From a virus, in the IMG/VR virus record IMGVR_UViG_3300027668_000008, positions 1 to 64,000 of that record: a DNA stretch of 64,000 nt, one strand, 5' to 3'. Shown one piece after another: positions 40,755 through 48,448 of the stretch; positions within the stretch are counted from its first letter, which is position 1; each line of letters begins with the position of its first letter. A program made the translations under genes and the position numbers. Below the pieces are notes generated by a model. It searched no databases and was not told where the DNA came from. It worked only from the letters and a program-made list of their open reading frames with translations.

Positions 40755-41051
40755 CTATCTATTTGCCCACCTTTCTTCCTGTTCTTTTCTTTCGATCAAT
40801 TTTAAATGTGCTGGTCTCATGCCATGTTTCTCTGTCATGTTAACAACTATCATTCCTTTTAACTCCATTAAAAGAGCATCATGTGGGTGCATAGGTTCAA
40901 TTTCATTACCTTCGTCCCAACTGTAAACTTGCCATTCAGGATCATATACTTCGTCTATAGGATCTAACTTACTACTAAACAATCCGTTTCTAAATGATAG
41001 TCTTAATTCTTCTAACGTTTGATCATTTGGCTTTTTAAAACTTGTATGCAA
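40755..41051 (-). CDS. Hypothetical protein, TTG start
   Basis: A 98-residue hydrophilic protein with many Glu and Asp residues (EVYDPEWQVYSWDEGNEIEP) and a helical end. The only start compatible with full length is TTG at 41051, inside the last codons of the subtilase gene (17-nt overlap). No family recognised. Confidence 0.5.
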   Translation of the reverse strand: MHTSFKKPNDQTLEELRLSFRNGLFSSKLDPIDEVYDPEWQVYSWDEGNEIEPMHPHDALLMELKGMIVVNMTEKHGMRPAHLKLIERKEQEERWANR

Positions 41052-43965
41052 TTTGTACTCCTAAGTTTGTGTCAGCAAATCCACCTGTTCTTTGTTCAAC
41101 ATATGCTTTGAAGTCTACTGTATCTATATTATACTTGTAATATGCAGTAAAGTCAAGGTTTCTTTCGTCTGTTTTCATATTAACTTTAGTTTCTGTATTG
41201 TTTACGTTACCATCCATATCTCTACTAGTAGGTACATTATACGTCATACTAGCAGTTTCAATAGTAACTGGCTGACTTACACTTGCACCCCAACCATTCT
41301 TTTCAACACCAGCACTCCATGTACTACTGTAAATATCGCCTGCTTTACTTAACATACTCCATTCATTACTGTAAGAATTTTTAGTGTAACCTAAACCAAA
41401 CTGTCCAAATACCTTAACATCATTATAAGATGCATTGTAATTGAAGTTGGCATAAGTTGTGTATGCATTATCTAAATTACCAAACACACCTGATTGACTG
41501 TTTCCTAAAAACGAATTTGCTTCGTTAAAGAATCCAGGTTGTATTGTCCACTGATGATCTGGATTATCATTTAATGCAATGTGCGGTAATGCCAAGTGTT
41601 GGTCATAATTACTATACCCTGCATACATATTTGTTGCCGCCAATGTGTGTGTAAATTTATTTGCTCTTGTATCTACTTTATATGAAGTACTCATGTCTAC
41701 ATAAAAATCTCTTTCATAACTATCTAATACCATTACACTAGCAAGTTCTGACATAGCACCACTGCTACCTGAAACATATCCTGACAGTGAACTTACACTA
41801 CCATTTGTTCTACCAGTGGTAGGAATACCTGTTACTCCAACTGGTTGTGTTGCTTTATCTAAATCTAACAATCCTTGTCCGTGTGTGTTTACATTATAGT
41901 TTGCAATAGTTTTATCAGCAGTTTCTGTAAGAAGTCTTACAAGGTTCTTGCCTTTCATGTGAGGCCACATTTGATTAACAATAGCAACTGCACCTGTTAC
42001 TACCGGAGCCGCCATACTAGTACCTGACATATGTACATACCCTGTACCATTATTATCTGTACTGTACACACTCGTACCCGGTGCAAGTATATAGTAATCA
42101 CTTATACTTGCGGCATCTGTACAAGCATCATTAACATAAGTTGTACATACCGTGCCTGCTTTGTTACTAAATCCTGATATCTGATTGTTAGCAATATCCC
42201 AACTACCTACTACAAGCATTTGCCCATCTAGTATTAAGTTACCATTGCTATCAGTTGCAGTAGCCATTTGGTTCATACCTGGACTATATTCATACCCTTG
42301 GTTACCTGCGGCTTTAACTAATACCATGTCATCACCTAATGCAGTTTTCCAACCTGTTGCTTCGTCTTTTGCACCATTGTAACCATTTACACCATAATAC
42401 CAATGTGTACTATGCCATTGTCCGTTACCATCTAATGTAAGACTTCTTTTAAATCCGTTATCTAATCTAACTTCGGCACTAACATTAATTGCTATTGCTC
42501 CGTTATCCTTGCCCCACTGTGCGGCTTTTTTGGCCCTGTAAAAACTATATGCAGTATTGTCTGTTACTTTTGCAATCATCATAGTAACATCTGGTGCTAC
42601 ACCAATTATTCCGTTACCATCAAGTTCTGCACCTGTAATACCTGCAACGTGTGTACCGTGTCCGTTACTGTCCGAAACATCTGTACTATTGTCTAAGAAG
42701 TTTTTAGTAAGTCCAATGTTACCATCTAAGTCTGTGTGGTTTACGTTAGCACCACTGTCTGCAATAACTACAATACTTCCTTTACCTGTCCAACCTCTGC
42801 TCCATGCCGCATCTGCATTAATAGTAGACAGCACGTTATCGTTAACAAAGTCTGCAAGTCCAAAGAACTCGTCTGTTCTATATAAGTTATTATCTTTAAT
42901 AGCACCAGGAGTTACTGTACCCAAGTCGCTATGTGTATATACAACATTTGCATATGAAACTGATGTGTTGTTTTCTTCTTCAACAACTTCTTCTTCAACA
43001 ACTTCTTCTTCTACAGGAGCATCACCATTCTTAATGTACTCGTAAGTTATAACAGGACTTGCTGGAACAATGTGCGTAGAAGTTTCAACAACTGTAATAG
43101 CCTTAACACTATTGTCACTATACGTTATGTTGTATGTTACATTCCACGTCTTAATTAGGTTTTCGTTCATGTTTGTTTGAACTCTATACTTGTCGCAAGT
43201 TCCTGTATGAGTTGTGCCATCTTGTAATATTTGATTAGTGCAATCTACTGTAGCATTAAATGATTTACTAACATCACCTGCTACTGTTGACTCTACTACT
43301 TGGCTTTGTAATTCTTTTGCAACTTGTTCTCTAGAAACTTCAGTTACTTCAACTACTGGTTCCTCTACAATAGGCTCTTCTACAATAGGCTCTTCTACAA
43401 TAGGCTCTTCTACAATAGGCTCTTCAACTACTGGTTCTTCTACGACAGGGGCAATAATATCTTTAACATCTTCAACTTCAATCTCACCTGTACCAACCTT
43501 TTCAAAGTCAATCTTATCTTCATTTTGTGCAAAGGCTTTTACATCTAAATATGCACCAGTTTCATCATCAAATGTTCCGCTATCAGCAACACCTTTCCAA
43601 AAGGTTTCTTTACCATCATAATAAACTTTCTTGTAACCTTTAAGTTTATTCCATGCTTGGTCAAGTGGAGTTGCAACACCATCGATTTCAACTGTATAAT
43701 TTTTTAATACGGATTCATCAATACTATTATTGTTCATCCATTCAAATACTTCTACTGCCTCCTGGGCAGTTACTTTACCATCTTCGGTAACAGTTTGTAT
43801 TACTGCAAGATTTCCTATACTATTGGAAATTAATGAATTAAAAGAAACAGTTCCAATATTAGTTGGAGTTGGTGCAGTGATACTAATACTTCCACCTCCA
43901 CCACCGCCACAAGCGGTAAGAGCCAACATACTAACCATTCCTAACACTGCTGTCTTTTTATTCAT
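41035..43965 (-). CDS. Subtilisin-like lipoprotein with autotransporter-like C terminus
   Basis: A 976-residue protein from the ATG at 43965 (AGGAG ribosome binding site). A lipoprotein signal ends in LTAC (Cys19) followed by six glycines. Two low-complexity acidic linkers, with VEEPI repeats near 174-205 and EEEVVEEEVV near 318-332, precede an S8 peptidase domain with Asp403 (IADSGANVNHTDLDG), His436 (NGHGTHVAG), Asn555 and Ser650 (SGTSMAAP). The last about 250 residues are strand-rich with a terminal LGVQIAYKF, like an outer-membrane beta-barrel. It is predicted to be a surface or envelope serine protease, unexpected in a phage. Confidence 0.85.
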   Translation of the reverse strand: MNKKTAVLGMVSMLALTACGGGGGGSISITAPTPTNIGTVSFNSLISNSIGNLAVIQTVTEDGKVTAQEAVEVFEWMNNNSIDESVLKNYTVEIDGVATPLDQAWNKLKGYKKVYYDGKETFWKGVADSGTFDDETGAYLDVKAFAQNEDKIDFEKVGTGEIEVEDVKDIIAPVVEEPVVEEPIVEEPIVEEPIVEEPIVEEPVVEVTEVSREQVAKELQSQVVESTVAGDVSKSFNATVDCTNQILQDGTTHTGTCDKYRVQTNMNENLIKTWNVTYNITYSDNSVKAITVVETSTHIVPASPVITYEYIKNGDAPVEEEVVEEEVVEEENNTSVSYANVVYTHSDLGTVTPGAIKDNNLYRTDEFFGLADFVNDNVLSTINADAAWSRGWTGKGSIVVIADSGANVNHTDLDGNIGLTKNFLDNSTDVSDSNGHGTHVAGITGAELDGNGIIGVAPDVTMMIAKVTDNTAYSFYRAKKAAQWGKDNGAIAINVSAEVRLDNGFKRSLTLDGNGQWHSTHWYYGVNGYNGAKDEATGWKTALGDDMVLVKAAGNQGYEYSPGMNQMATATDSNGNLILDGQMLVVGSWDIANNQISGFSNKAGTVCTTYVNDACTDAASISDYYILAPGTSVYSTDNNGTGYVHMSGTSMAAPVVTGAVAIVNQMWPHMKGKNLVRLLTETADKTIANYNVNTHGQGLLDLDKATQPVGVTGIPTTGRTNGSVSSLSGYVSGSSGAMSELASVMVLDSYERDFYVDMSTSYKVDTRANKFTHTLAATNMYAGYSNYDQHLALPHIALNDNPDHQWTIQPGFFNEANSFLGNSQSGVFGNLDNAYTTYANFNYNASYNDVKVFGQFGLGYTKNSYSNEWSMLSKAGDIYSSTWSAGVEKNGWGASVSQPVTIETASMTYNVPTSRDMDGNVNNTETKVNMKTDERNLDFTAYYKYNIDTVDFKAYVEQRTGGFADTNLGVQIAYKF

Positions 43966-44059
43966 TAACTTACTCCTAAACCAATTAAGAAAAATATAAA
44001 CCAAACTAGGAAAAGTGCTATTGCACTCTTCCATATAAACGATATTAAATCGTTTAACA

Positions 44060-44317
44060 TTAAGCCGCCTCTAACATTGACATTGGAACAGTATAAGTTG
44101 TACCAATAGCACTGTGCGTCTTAACTAAACATTTCTTTTGATTAATTTTAGTAATTGTACCAAGTGTTTTCTTAGTCTTCTGTACAATATAAACGTCCAT
44201 ACCAACTGACAGACTTGCTTTTGCATTAAGTACTTTAACTTCGTTAATAAAACTAGTAAGAGCATTAAGTTCTGTTAAAGACATAGACATTACTTCTTTT
44301 TTAATTACTGTATTCAT
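44060..44317 (-). CDS. Hypothetical protein with KOW/SH3-like segment
   Basis: An 85-residue basic protein from the ATG at 44317, coupled to the upstream membrane gene (TAATG). LSVGMDVYIVQKTKKTLGTITKINQKKCLVKT resembles, in two parts (SVGMDVYIVQKTKK and GTITKINQKKCLVKT), an SH3/KOW-type barrel that often binds RNA or protein. Function unknown. Confidence 0.6.
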   Translation of the reverse strand: MNTVIKKEVMSMSLTELNALTSFINEVKVLNAKASLSVGMDVYIVQKTKKTLGTITKINQKKCLVKTHSAIGTTYTVPMSMLEAA

Positions 44318-44511
44318 TAAGCATCTCCTTTGATTAAAATAACTGCACCAGTGGCTAACATTGCCAGTCCAACTGCCGCGATTTGTAACATTTCTGTAAT
44401 AGAGTTTCCGGGACCACATTTTCCATCACAATCACCGCCTGATCCTGCCATTGCTATAATACCTAAAACAATTAGTATATACGCGGTTGTTTGCATTACT
44501 TTATTAAACAT
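44317..44511 (-). CDS. Small two-span membrane protein
   Basis: A 64-residue protein with hydrophobic segments at about 7-24 and 40-60, separated by a Gly/Cys/Asp loop (GSGGDCDGKCGPGNS). It is driven by its own strong promoter (44546-44573) and translationally coupled to the 85-residue gene downstream. A small holin-like topology is possible but nothing proves it. Confidence 0.6.
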   Translation of the reverse strand: MFNKVMQTTAYILIVLGIIAMAGSGGDCDGKCGPGNSITEMLQIAAVGLAMLATGAVILIKGDA

Positions 44512-44545
44512 ATTTGCTACTCCTTATTAATTAACTTATATTACT

Positions 44546-44573
44546 ATAATAGCACATCTAGCCTATCTGTCAA
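44546..44573 (-). promoter_or_regulatory. Sigma70-like promoter, TTGACA-N16-TATTAT
   Basis: On the minus strand TTGACA (44573-44568), 16 nt, TATTAT (44551-44546), then AGTAATATAAGTTAATT and AAGGAG before the small membrane protein. Confidence 0.8.
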
Positions 44574-44628
44574 CCTAATAACGCATTAAAAAACCCAATG
44601 AAAACAAGGCTCTTTAATCTTTTTTTTA

Positions 44629-44856
44629 TTATTTTTGCCTAAAAAGTGCTTGTATATCCTTCTTAGACATACCATATGCTTGTTCACCGGGTTCTAACAC
44701 ATCAATTACTGTGTCGCCTCTTGCTTCTATTGTTTGGTCAAGACGATTGATTGCATCTTGCTTACTAATAGCTCGTACATAATCAACGTTGAAAGTCTTT
44801 AATTTAGTGTCGGGGCGAGATCTTACCATAAAACTTGTCATTAAACTTGTTAACAT
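44629..44856 (-). CDS. Small hypothetical protein
   Basis: A 75-residue basic protein (MLTSLMTSFMVRSRPDTKLKTFNVDYVRAISKQDA...). The middle part (TFNVDYVRAISKQDAINRLDQTI) looks like a strand-helix-strand unit such as phage PIN/PPase helper proteins, but I cannot name it. It has an AAAGGAA ribosome binding site and its own promoter. Confidence 0.6.
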   Translation of the reverse strand: MLTSLMTSFMVRSRPDTKLKTFNVDYVRAISKQDAINRLDQTIEARGDTVIDVLEPGEQAYGMSKKDIQALFRQK

Positions 44857-44885
44857 ATGGTTCCTTTTTCTTGTTTTAATATTAT

Positions 44886-44913
44886 ATTATACAGGATTTT
44901 GCTAATCTGTCAA
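44886..44913 (-). promoter_or_regulatory. Sigma70-like promoter, TTGACA-N16-TATAAT
   Basis: On the minus strand TTGACA (44913-44908), 16 nt, TATAAT (44891-44886), followed by ATAATATTAAAAC before the gene at 44629-44856. It lies immediately after the yhhQ terminator. Confidence 0.8.
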
Positions 44914-44929
44914 CCTTTGGCCCATAAAA

Positions 44930-44951
44930 AAAGCCACCCGAAGGTGGCTTT
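44930..44951 (-). terminator. Intrinsic terminator after yhhQ
   Basis: AAAGCCACC (44930-44938) and GGTGGCTTT (44943-44951) form a perfect 9-bp stem closed by the tetraloop CGAA (TTCG on the minus strand), followed on the minus strand by a run of seven T. It ends the yhhQ transcript. Confidence 0.9.
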
Positions 44952-44980
44952 AGTTCCAAGTTATCCGATAACTGTTTAGG

Positions 44981-45589
44981 TTATTTTAACTTGTATTTCT
45001 TTTGTAGATGCTTGAGTAACAGACCATATGCTGGTAAGAATATGATTAAGCCTACTGCAATTTTAATTACAACTTGTGAACCTGCAATCTCAATCCAATT
45101 TGCCGCCATATATTCATCAGCACCGTTGTTAAATGCAACTGCAAAGAATGTGTAAGTATCGATGATGTTTGCCGCCACAGTTGATACCGCAGGTGCCAAC
45201 CACCAATTGTTCTTAAATCCTTCTCTGATGTATTGGAATACATATACATCAAGTAATGTACCTACTGCGTATGCAGTAGCACTTGCAAAGCCAATTCTTA
45301 ATGCAACAGATCCTGGTGCACCTTCGGCTAGTACAACTGCTATAGATCCAATAATTGCTAACGGATATGCCGCCGCAATAGTTTGCCTTGCAATGCTTTT
45401 GCCTAGTAACCTAACAGTTAAGTCTGTTGCAATTACTACTAATGGGAACGTGAATGCCGCCCATGTTAATTTTACTCCAAATATCTCTACTGGAATACCG
45501 ACCAATGCATTTGATACTGTAATCACAATAACGTGTAGTGCTACAAGTTTCATCAACATAGTTTTGTCTACGTTCTTAAAGTTAAACAT
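44981..45589 (-). CDS. yhhQ: YhhQ/QPTR-family queuosine precursor transporter
   Basis: A 202-residue integral membrane protein with about six hydrophobic segments. The VUT/YhhQ features are visible: a long early ATDLTVRLLGK segment, RIGFASATAYAVGTLLDVYVF, and AANIIDTYTFFAVAF. The family imports preQ0, preQ1 or related deazapurines in bacteria. It ends at a strong terminator, and a GGAGG ribosome binding site precedes the start. In this phage it complements the folE/queD/queE/dpdA genes by giving a second source of 7-deazaguanine. Confidence 0.88.
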   Translation of the reverse strand: MFNFKNVDKTMLMKLVALHVIVITVSNALVGIPVEIFGVKLTWAAFTFPLVVIATDLTVRLLGKSIARQTIAAAYPLAIIGSIAVVLAEGAPGSVALRIGFASATAYAVGTLLDVYVFQYIREGFKNNWWLAPAVSTVAANIIDTYTFFAVAFNNGADEYMAANWIEIAGSQVVIKIAVGLIIFLPAYGLLLKHLQKKYKLK

Positions 45590-45630
45590 AAGTTTCCTCC
45601 GTGGTGTATGTTATGTTATAATTAATCATA

Positions 45631-46119
45631 TTATTTGTATTCGAAATTCTGCGTGGTTGTATTAATTTCGATCAACCTTGCACCATTCTTAATATGAAAG
45701 TGTGTTGCCATTGGTGTCAATGGTGATAAAGTTACTACACGTTTAATGTGTGGTAACTCTTTTGAAATGTATTCTTTTAGTTTAAGAATAATTTCCCTTC
45801 CTGCACCTCGTTTACGAGACCATACAGTGTAGGCTATTGCTATTGTTGGGTTACTTTCTAAACTAGCCGTCTTACTCATTAGTTCCAATTCTTTTTCAGT
45901 AGTTGGTACTTCATTTGTATAGGCTATGCAAATAATTCCTTCAATAGTATCTTCGTACTTCAATCCATAAATTTTACGTCCGTAACTTGTTCTAAACTCT
46001 AAGTCTAGGTTAGGACGTACAGGATCTTCTGTTACGTCAATTTCGTGTAGCTCAACTAGTTCGGCACCTTTAACCCACCTGAAGAAGTTGTCTATTTGTC
46101 CTTTGTAATCTTTTAACAT
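45631..46119 (-). CDS. GNAT-family N-acetyltransferase-like protein
   Basis: A 162-residue protein with TIAIAYTVWSRKRGAGREII, in which the RKRGAGREI turn resembles the acetyl-CoA pyrophosphate loop (motif A) of GNAT enzymes, followed by VVTLSPLTPMATHFHIKNGARLI as motif B with the typical F....GA. The acceptor substrate is unknown. It directly follows the start of the membrane gene 46119-46355 in the same unit. Confidence 0.65.
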   Translation of the reverse strand: MLKDYKGQIDNFFRWVKGAELVELHEIDVTEDPVRPNLDLEFRTSYGRKIYGLKYEDTIEGIICIAYTNEVPTTEKELELMSKTASLESNPTIAIAYTVWSRKRGAGREIILKLKEYISKELPHIKRVVTLSPLTPMATHFHIKNGARLIEINTTTQNFEYK

Positions 46120-46355
46120 TATACTAGTTCTTCTAATATGCCTAGTAATTCGGCAATTATGAATAAGATACCTGCCACCAAAAGATTACCGTAGAGGAGT
46201 GATCCTCCGGCGCCTATTCTTAAAAACGATTTGACCAAACTGACATAAAAATGGCCCATGCTTGGATCCTTTGGGGCAGGTGTTATCCCTTTGGGGGATT
46301 TTGGTTGTTCCGTAACTGGAACATAAACTCTCTCTGGTATTGGCATAGATGGCAT
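46119..46355 (-). CDS. Small membrane protein
   Basis: A 78-residue protein with a Pro-rich N terminus (PERVYVPVTEQPKSPKG) and a C-terminal hydrophobic segment (about 52-74). It starts directly after the stop of 46356-46673. Function unknown. Confidence 0.55.
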   Translation of the reverse strand: MPSMPIPERVYVPVTEQPKSPKGITPAPKDPSMGHFYVSLVKSFLRIGAGGSLLYGNLLVAGILFIIAELLGILEELV

Positions 46356-46673
46356 CTATCCTCCGAAATAATGTTGAAATAGTCCTGCGACTAATAATGT
46401 TGTTAATGTTGCGTTTAGCATAGTAAGGGCTCTGTCATGCCAAAGCATACCTACCCAAAACCATCCTACTGTTCCTATTAAACTAAACCATAAGTCTATA
46501 AGAGGTATTGTACCTACACTTCTAGCCGCAACGGCAGTTAGTATAAAAAAACTTGCCGCCCACTTAATGTACCACGACAAGTCTCCTTTAGGTGTAATCT
46601 TTTTGAAGACTCTAGAGCTATTAAGTTTTGCTATTTTATCGTCAAGTTTTTCTTTAATCGGTTCTATTGTCAT
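46356..46673 (-). CDS. Small multi-span membrane protein
   Basis: A 105-residue protein with a charged N terminus and three hydrophobic segments. The part VGWFWVGMLWHDRALTMLNATLTTLLVAG resembles the end of the small membrane protein at 58219-58455 (IWVVVGVLWKEKSLIVLNAGLT), so the two are probably paralogues. Function unknown. Confidence 0.6.
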   Translation of the reverse strand: MTIEPIKEKLDDKIAKLNSSRVFKKITPKGDLSWYIKWAASFFILTAVAARSVGTIPLIDLWFSLIGTVGWFWVGMLWHDRALTMLNATLTTLLVAGLFQHYFGG

Positions 46674-46779
46674 TCTCTTTATCCGTTGTGTCCATAAACT
46701 TAAATAGGATTAAGTATAGAACTATAACAGTAACTACCATACCTAGGAAGAACAAACCTATCCCGTCACTAAATGTCAT
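46654..46779 (-). CDS. 41-residue single-span membrane protein
   Basis: A short ORF beginning at the TAATG overlap with the gene upstream and overlapping the start of 46356-46673 by 20 nt. The peptide MTFSDGIG is followed by a 20-residue hydrophobic stretch and a polar tail ending NDNRTD. The tight coupling supports it; function unknown. Confidence 0.5.
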   Translation of the reverse strand: MTFSDGIGLFFLGMVVTVIVLYLILFKFMDTTDKENDNRTD

Positions 46780-46934
46780 TATCGTTTAGTACGTTTGCTT
46801 AATTTGTCCTTAACTTTATACTTAGGACTGTTGGTTTGTTTCTTCATATGAAGTTGTAACCACTCGTAGTCTTTCTTTTCTAAGAGTGTTCCATCATCAC
46901 ATATATGGTATACTATTGGTTTAGAACTAGTCAT
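46779..46934 (-). CDS. 51-residue basic protein
   Basis: A short ORF (MTSSKPIVYHICDDGTLLEKK... ending KLSKRTKR), strongly basic at its C terminus, overlapping 46927-47130 by 8 nt and coupled by TAATG to the next small membrane protein. Function unknown. Confidence 0.5.
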   Translation of the reverse strand: MTSSKPIVYHICDDGTLLEKKDYEWLQLHMKKQTNSPKYKVKDKLSKRTKR

Positions 46935-47130
46935 TAAATTCAGACCTCACGATATGTTTTCTTAATGCTCTAACCAGTTCTTCAATTTTATCTATTACGG
47001 ATATTAAACTTTTATCTGTAATAAATGCTTTACTACTTTTTAACTTGTCGTATTCTTTTAAAGTTAATGTTACAGTACTTTGTTCGTTTTCGAACGTTGC
47101 ATCATTATCTCTATCATCTACACTTGTCAT
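46927..47130 (-). CDS. Small hypothetical protein
   Basis: A 67-residue charged protein (MTSVDDRDNDATFENEQST...) with a helical C-terminal half (VIDKIEELVRALRKHIVRS). It starts 6 nt after the folE stop. A coiled-coil or dimerisation role is possible; no family recognised. Confidence 0.55.
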   Translation of the reverse strand: MTSVDDRDNDATFENEQSTVTLTLKEYDKLKSSKAFITDKSLISVIDKIEELVRALRKHIVRSEFND

Positions 47131-47136
47131 AAAGTC

Positions 47137-47823
47137 CTATCTAGGAGCAAACTCCTGTTGTAGTTTAATGTTATCGAAGAACTCTTGCTTTGTACCAGCG
47201 TCATTTGTAAATGCACCTTTAAGTACTGTAGTTTGTGTTAAACTACTGTGTGCCATAATGCCACGATTCTCACAACAACCATGTGTTGCTTGAATGTAAA
47301 CACCCACGTCTTCACTTCCAGTTGCATTCATAATTTCTCTAGCGATATTATTACAAAGTTCTTCTTGCAGTGTGCCACGTCTTGCACACCACTGAGCTAT
47401 ACGAGTGTATTTGCTCAACCCAATCAATTTCTCTGCCGCAAGTATTCCTATGTATGCGACACCAGTTACTGGTTGGTGGTGATGAGAACAGACACTTTTA
47501 AGTTCACTACGAACCACCAAAATACCTGTGTATGCATCTGCCATCTCTTGTGGAAATGCAGTTGCATTAGGCTTTGGAAAATAGCGTCCACTCATCAATT
47601 CGTTAATATACATTTTAGCAAGACGTCTACCAGTGTCGTTACTGTTAGGATCATTTTCTCTATCAATAAGCAAACTATCTAGTACACTACTGAACTTAGG
47701 TGTAAGTTCTTCGATTAGTTTCTCAGTATCACCATCTTCAAGATACTTGCTAATGTTATCTCCAGCCCAATAACGTCCTTTATCAGCCTGGATTCTTTTT
47801 TTAATTTCTTCACTTATACTCAT
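47137..47823 (-). CDS. folE: GTP cyclohydrolase I FolE
   Basis: A 228-residue FolE, which opens GTP to dihydroneopterin triphosphate, the first step toward 7-deazaguanine and folates. Zn and active-site residues are in place: Cys112 and His114/115 in CSHHHQPVTG, and His181-x-Cys183 in HGCCENRG, with GLSKYTRI and QEELCNNIA between them as in bacterial enzymes. It provides the precursor for queD and queE at 36.5-37.8 kb, and folate for ThyX is a second possible use. Confidence 0.95.
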   Translation of the reverse strand: MSISEEIKKRIQADKGRYWAGDNISKYLEDGDTEKLIEELTPKFSSVLDSLLIDRENDPNSNDTGRRLAKMYINELMSGRYFPKPNATAFPQEMADAYTGILVVRSELKSVCSHHHQPVTGVAYIGILAAEKLIGLSKYTRIAQWCARRGTLQEELCNNIAREIMNATGSEDVGVYIQATHGCCENRGIMAHSSLTQTTVLKGAFTNDAGTKQEFFDNIKLQQEFAPR

Positions 47824-47866
47824 TTAATTCCCCTAGTTATACACGGCGAGTCGTGTTTATTATTAT

Positions 47867-47896
47867 AGTATACTACATTATTATAGTATAAGTCAA
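47867..47896 (-). promoter_or_regulatory. Possible promoter for folE
   Basis: On the minus strand TTGACT (47896-47891) is followed after 18 nt by TATACT (47872-47867). A second TATAATAAT lies between the boxes, so the exact -10 is uncertain. It would start transcription about 40 nt before folE. Confidence 0.45.
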
Positions 47897-48096
47897 CCAA
47901 AATATTTGTTCAACATTTCAAGTCTGTCGTCAGCGGTAGCCATTTTATCTAATTCTTTTTGAACAGTTTCGATAATATCACTATGTTCACCGATGCCTAC
48001 CACAGATTGCATATATACTTCAATATTGGCTTTATGCAAATCTACTTCTGCTTCGGCGTGTTTCTTAGCCGCATTAATTATTATTTGTTTCAACAT
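47893..48096 (-). CDS. Small helical hypothetical protein
   Basis: A 67-residue helical protein (MLKQIIINAAKKHAEAEVDLHKANIEVYM...). It overlaps the HIT-family gene upstream by 23 nt. No family recognised. Confidence 0.6.
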   Translation of the reverse strand: MLKQIIINAAKKHAEAEVDLHKANIEVYMQSVVGIGEHSDIIETVQKELDKMATADDRLEMLNKYFG

Positions 48097-48448
48097 AACT
48101 TCCTTTCCTGTAATTGCCCTTCTCAGGTATAACGTGTCTTACGCCACCCCTTGGGTCTTCCATATCGCCTTTACGTCTTGGGATTAAATGTACATGAGGG
48201 TATTCAATAGTTTGTCCTGCTTCTGCTCCAACATTTTGTCCAATGTTATAAGCATCACAGTAACCATCTTTTACCCAACCATATCCCCAATTATAAGCGG
48301 CTTTATAGCATTTTTCTAAAGATGACCATTCGAGTAATTTAGGAACAAATAAGATATGTCCTTCTGTTACAGGGTAAGCATCTCTAAAGACTGTAAAATC
48401 TCGTGTATCAATTATTACGTCTGTCCATGGAATATCTTTAAATTCCAT
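48074..48448 (-). CDS. HIT-family nucleotide hydrolase or transferase
   Basis: A 124-residue HIT protein from the ATG at 48448. TEGHILFVPK is the family's G..LV.PK strand, and YPHVHLIPRR holds His85-x-His87, the HxH part of the catalytic motif; a DPRGGVRHVIPEKGNY tail follows as in phage and bacterial HIT proteins. HIT enzymes cleave nucleoside phosphoramidates, dinucleotides or Ap4A. It overlaps the glycosyltransferase gene by 11 nt. Confidence 0.85.
   Translation of the reverse strand: MEFKDIPWTDVIIDTRDFTVFRDAYPVTEGHILFVPKLLEWSSLEKCYKAAYNWGYGWVKDGYCDAYNIGQNVGAEAGQTIEYPHVHLIPRRKGDMEDPRGGVRHVIPEKGNYRKGSYVETNNN

Noticed and set aside
43238-43621. Plus-strand frame with a repeated IGSST motif opposite the subtilase gene
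   Set aside because: The repeats are the complement of the VEEPI-coding tract of the protease; no start signal is present.
44580-44628. T-rich segment after the 44629-44856 gene as an intrinsic terminator
   Set aside because: T-runs are present, but the bases between them do not form a stable stem.
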